Shown one piece after another: positions 6,735-7,914 of a DNA stretch of 7,914 nt (within the stretch, counting starts at the first letter, position 1; each line of letters opens with the position of its first letter). A model generated the notes under the pieces. That model was given only the letters and a program-made list of their open reading frames with translations. It made no database searches and had not been told where the DNA came from. The stretch covers positions 1 to 7,914 of the forward strand of contig CAMYYQ010000033.1 in NCBI GenBank assembly GCA_947303535.1, read 5' to 3'. The stretch is from an uncultured Ruminococcus sp. Lineage in GTDB: Bacteria; Bacillota_A; Clostridia; Oscillospirales; Ruminococcaceae. A program made the position numbers and the translations under genes.

Positions 6735-7196
6735 ATGAAAATAACACCTGAGCTTTACAGCGATATGACGCGGCAGGCTTCACCGAAGTCCAATTCCAAG
6801 GTCAATATAACTTCCGCATTCCTTATAGGCGGAGCAATATGCGCACTGGGCGAAATTATTCTTTCATTGCTGCAAGCCTACGGTCTCGACAGCACAGAAG
6901 CAGGCACATGGACTTCTATCATACTTGTTGGACTGAGCTCGATATGTACAGGTCTTGGCTGGTACGAAAAACTTGCAAAACACGCAGGTGCAGGAACTCT
7001 TGTACCTATTACGGGCTTTTCAAATGCCATAAGCTCATGTGCTATTGAGGCAAGATCGGAAGGTCCTATACTCGGCGTAGGCGCAAAAATATTCACTATC
7101 GCAGGACCTGTAATACTCTTCGGCTGCTCAGCCGCCACAATATACGGATTGATCTACTATTTTTTTAATGCGGAATTCGTAATTCGTAATGCGTAA
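6735..7196 (+). CDS. spoVAC: Stage V sporulation protein AC (SpoVAC)
   Basis: Membrane protein of the spore inner membrane. In Bacillus it belongs to the SpoVA channel that imports dipicolinic acid into the forespore and releases it on germination. The start ATG 6735 has AGGAG (6722-6726) 8 nt upstream; the longer in-frame start at 6684 has no site. 153 aa, near the family size (about 150). Hydrophobic segments lie at about 26-48, 58-76, 88-103 and 118-143. The conserved core GAGTLVPITGFSNAI (85-99) and the segment EGPILGVGAKIFTIAGPVI (109-127) identify it. Residues 145-153 (NAEFVIRNA) and the stop codon are encoded by an intergenic tandem repeat, so the natural C-terminus may have been altered. 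The usual partners spoVAD and spoVAE are not next to it within the window. Confidence 0.92.
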   Translation: MKITPELYSDMTRQASPKSNSKVNITSAFLIGGAICALGEIILSLLQAYGLDSTEAGTWTSIILVGLSSICTGLGWYEKLAKHAGAGTLVPITGFSNAISSCAIEARSEGPILGVGAKIFTIAGPVILFGCSAATIYGLIYYFFNAEFVIRNA

Positions 7197-7197
7197 T
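7170..7197. repeat. Four 7-bp tandem units overlapping the end of spoVAC
   Basis: Plus-strand units GCGGAAT, TCGTAAT, TCGTAAT and GCGTAAT fill 7170-7197 without gaps (minus: ATTACGN repeated). The third codon from each side is read through as the C-terminal residues of SpoVAC, and the stop TAA lies in the last unit. This ATTACGA-type array marks the left edge of a run of palindromic repeats. Confidence 0.6.
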
Positions 7198-7204
7198 TAA
7201 TGGT

Positions 7205-7220
7205 GTCGGCTCACGCCGAC
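7205..7220. repeat. Intergenic hairpin (GTCGGC stem)
   Basis: GTCGGC (7205-7210), loop TCAC, GCCGAC (7215-7220): a 6-bp GC-rich stem starting 8 bp after the spoVAC stop. No T-run follows, so it is a weak terminator at best. It is similar in build to the neighbouring hairpins but lacks their GTAGGG leader. Confidence 0.45.
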
Positions 7221-7238
7221 AAATATGAATGAAATTAT

Positions 7239-7261
7239 GTAGGGGCGGATATTATCCGCCC
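7239..7261. repeat. Intergenic hairpin (GTAGGG leader, GCGGAT stem)
   Basis: GTAGGG (7239-7244) runs into GGGCGGAT (7243-7250), loop ATT, ATCCGCCC (7254-7261). The 21 bases 7241-7261 are an exact inverted copy of the minus strand at 6224-6204, over the operon terminator, about 1 kb away. Confidence 0.6.
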
Positions 7262-7295
7262 GTGACTGATAAATATATCAAAACCATAACGCGGA

Positions 7296-7318
7296 GTAGG
7301 GTGCAGCGTCACGCTGCA
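7296..7318. repeat. Intergenic hairpin (GTAGGG leader, TGCAGCG stem)
   Basis: GTAGGG (7296-7301), then TGCAGCG (7302-7308), loop TCA, CGCTGCA (7312-7318). A third member of the local hairpin family, with an unrelated stem sequence but the same leader and a triloop. It abuts the A-run that forms the U-tract of the minus-strand terminator. Confidence 0.5.
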
Positions 7319-7347
7319 AAAAAATAAGCAGGGCATATGCCCTGCTT
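7318..7347 (-). terminator. Intrinsic terminator of the predicted small RNA
   Basis: A perfect 22-bp palindrome (7326-7347, arm AAGCAGGGCAT) folds into a 9-bp stem with an AUAU loop. On the minus strand it is followed by A and seven T residues (7324-7318). On the plus strand the trailing TTGTCTTAG is a poor U-tract, so it acts mainly on leftward transcription. Confidence 0.75.
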
Positions 7348-7438
7348 GTCTTAGATAAACAGATGAAAATAAATATGTGTAGAACAAAAGAAAGGAGACA
7401 ACAAAACGAGTGTTAATAATTAAGAATTATTTAACACT
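7318..7438 (-). ncRNA. Predicted small regulatory RNA, about 121 nt
   Basis: All parts of a free-standing small RNA are present on the minus strand. A consensus promoter (7445-7473) predicts an A at 7438 as first base. That base begins a 30-nt hairpin (7438-7409): arms AGTGTT and AATAATT pair with AATTATT and AACACT, giving 13 bp with one bulged A and a CTT loop. About 61 nt of pyrimidine-rich, apparently unpaired RNA follow, including TCTCCTTTC (7398-7390). The end is an intrinsic terminator (7347-7318). No reading frame in it has both a start codon and a ribosome binding site. CUCCUUUC is complementary to GAAAGGAG, the Shine-Dalgarno sequence of the ABC operon (1541-1548), which suggests action on mRNA translation; that is inference. 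I do not recognise it as 6S, a riboswitch or another known family. Confidence 0.6.
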
Positions 7439-7444
7439 ATAGTT

Positions 7445-7473
7445 ATTATACATTATTTGAGCTCTCCCGTCAA
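7445..7473 (-). promoter_or_regulatory. Sigma-A promoter of the predicted small RNA
   Basis: On the minus strand TTGACG (7473-7468), exactly 17 bp, then TATAAT (7450-7445). Eleven of twelve bases match the housekeeping consensus. It points leftward into a region with no protein gene, which is what first suggested an RNA gene. Confidence 0.75.
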
Positions 7474-7672
7474 GCAAATCCTTAAACTTTTGTTAAAGTG
7501 CACAACTTTCATCATAGCTTATGCAACATTTTTTACAATGTCAAAATGCAAATACTGACACTTGTACAAATTAATGCCATTCTGATTGCCAAAAAAATCA
7601 CAATTCCATGTAATATAGGCAAATTGAGCAAAATATGCATGATAATTTTGTAACGAAGCGCAAAAAAAGGTG
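7474..7672. other. Intergenic stretch with no recognised feature
   Basis: AT-rich DNA between the divergent small-RNA and PFOR promoters. I see only short imperfect inverted repeats (for example ACATT/AATGT near 7526-7541 and TGTCA/TGACA near 7539-7560), no reading frame with a ribosome binding site, and no tRNA. It may hold regulator sites for either promoter. Confidence 0.4.
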
Positions 7673-7701
7673 TTTACAAAAAATTTGTTTTGTGATATAA
7701 T
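7673..7701 (+). promoter_or_regulatory. Sigma-A promoter of the PFOR gene
   Basis: TTTACA (7673-7678), 17 bp, TATAAT (7696-7701), with an extended -10 TGA immediately before it (7693-7695). The predicted start is near 7708, giving a leader of about 80 nt. A strong promoter fits a highly expressed fermentation enzyme. Confidence 0.85.
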
Positions 7702-7718
7702 AGATAACGTAGTTATAC

Positions 7719-7914
<196 letters not shown>

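Noticed and set aside
7205..7347. The hairpins after spoVAC as a CRISPR array
   Set aside because: Stem sequences differ, spacing is irregular, and there are no constant repeats with unique spacers of uniform length.
7391..7440. AAAGGAG followed by GTG at 7410 and ten codons to a stop, plus strand
   Set aside because: Spacing of 12 nt and a ten-residue product are implausible; the same bases are better explained as the opposite strand of the small RNA.
7482..7496. TTAAAC/GTTAA sequence resembling a Rex redox-repressor site near PFOR
   Set aside because: The arms do not fit the TTGTTAA-N4-TTAACAA pattern and it lies about 180 bp upstream of the PFOR promoter.

Overview
The window looks like a piece of chromosome from a fibrolytic Ruminococcus-type Firmicute (R. 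albus or a relative). The main reasons are a secreted family 48 cellulase gene, a pyruvate:ferredoxin oxidoreductase gene, spoIIID and spoVAC homologues, AGGAGG-type ribosome binding sites, and intergenic DNA full of short GC-rich palindromes of the kind common in Ruminococcus. The species assignment is an inference from gene content, since no marker gene is present.

Layout: 1-988 (minus) is the first 329 codons of a GH48 cellobiohydrolase, cut by the window edge. Its 566-bp upstream region (989-1554) is shared with a divergent operon. On the minus strand it holds a perfect-consensus sigma-A promoter (1138-1166), a roughly 143-nt leader with three hairpins, and a cluster of ATTAGTT motifs. 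On the plus strand it holds an array of four TT-A-like hexamers with exact 11-bp phasing, an extended -10 element and a palindrome at the predicted transcription start. The interval 1167-1424 shows nothing else I can name. Next, 1555-6192 (plus) is a tightly packed four-gene operon: a GldA-like ABC ATPase, a GldF-like permease, a GldG-like anchored extracytoplasmic protein and a DUF4340 protein. Together they encode one membrane complex of unknown substrate. The operon ends at a 9-bp hairpin that also serves the convergent spoIIID gene.

In the second part, spoIIID (6312-6584, minus, TTG start) and spoVAC (6735-7196, plus) diverge from a 150-bp region that carries a sigma-G-like promoter. No spoVAD or spoVAE follows. 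The last codons and the stop of spoVAC lie in a 7-bp tandem repeat that opens a stretch of palindromic repeats (7170-7318).

The 591-bp gap 7197-7787 contains what I consider the best candidate for something undescribed: a predicted 121-nt small RNA on the minus strand (7318-7438). It has a TTGACG-17-TATAAT promoter, a 13-bp 5' hairpin beginning at the predicted start base, a pyrimidine-rich unpaired middle containing an anti-Shine-Dalgarno sequence, and a strong intrinsic terminator. The interval 7474-7672 shows no recognisable feature. A strong sigma-A promoter (7673-7701) and a structured leader then drive the pyruvate:ferredoxin oxidoreductase gene, of which only the first 42 codons are present.

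Functionally the window joins cellulose breakdown (GH48), central fermentation (PFOR converts pyruvate to acetyl-CoA), a membrane ABC system that may respond to an OmpR/PhoP-type regulator, and remnants or active parts of a sporulation programme.
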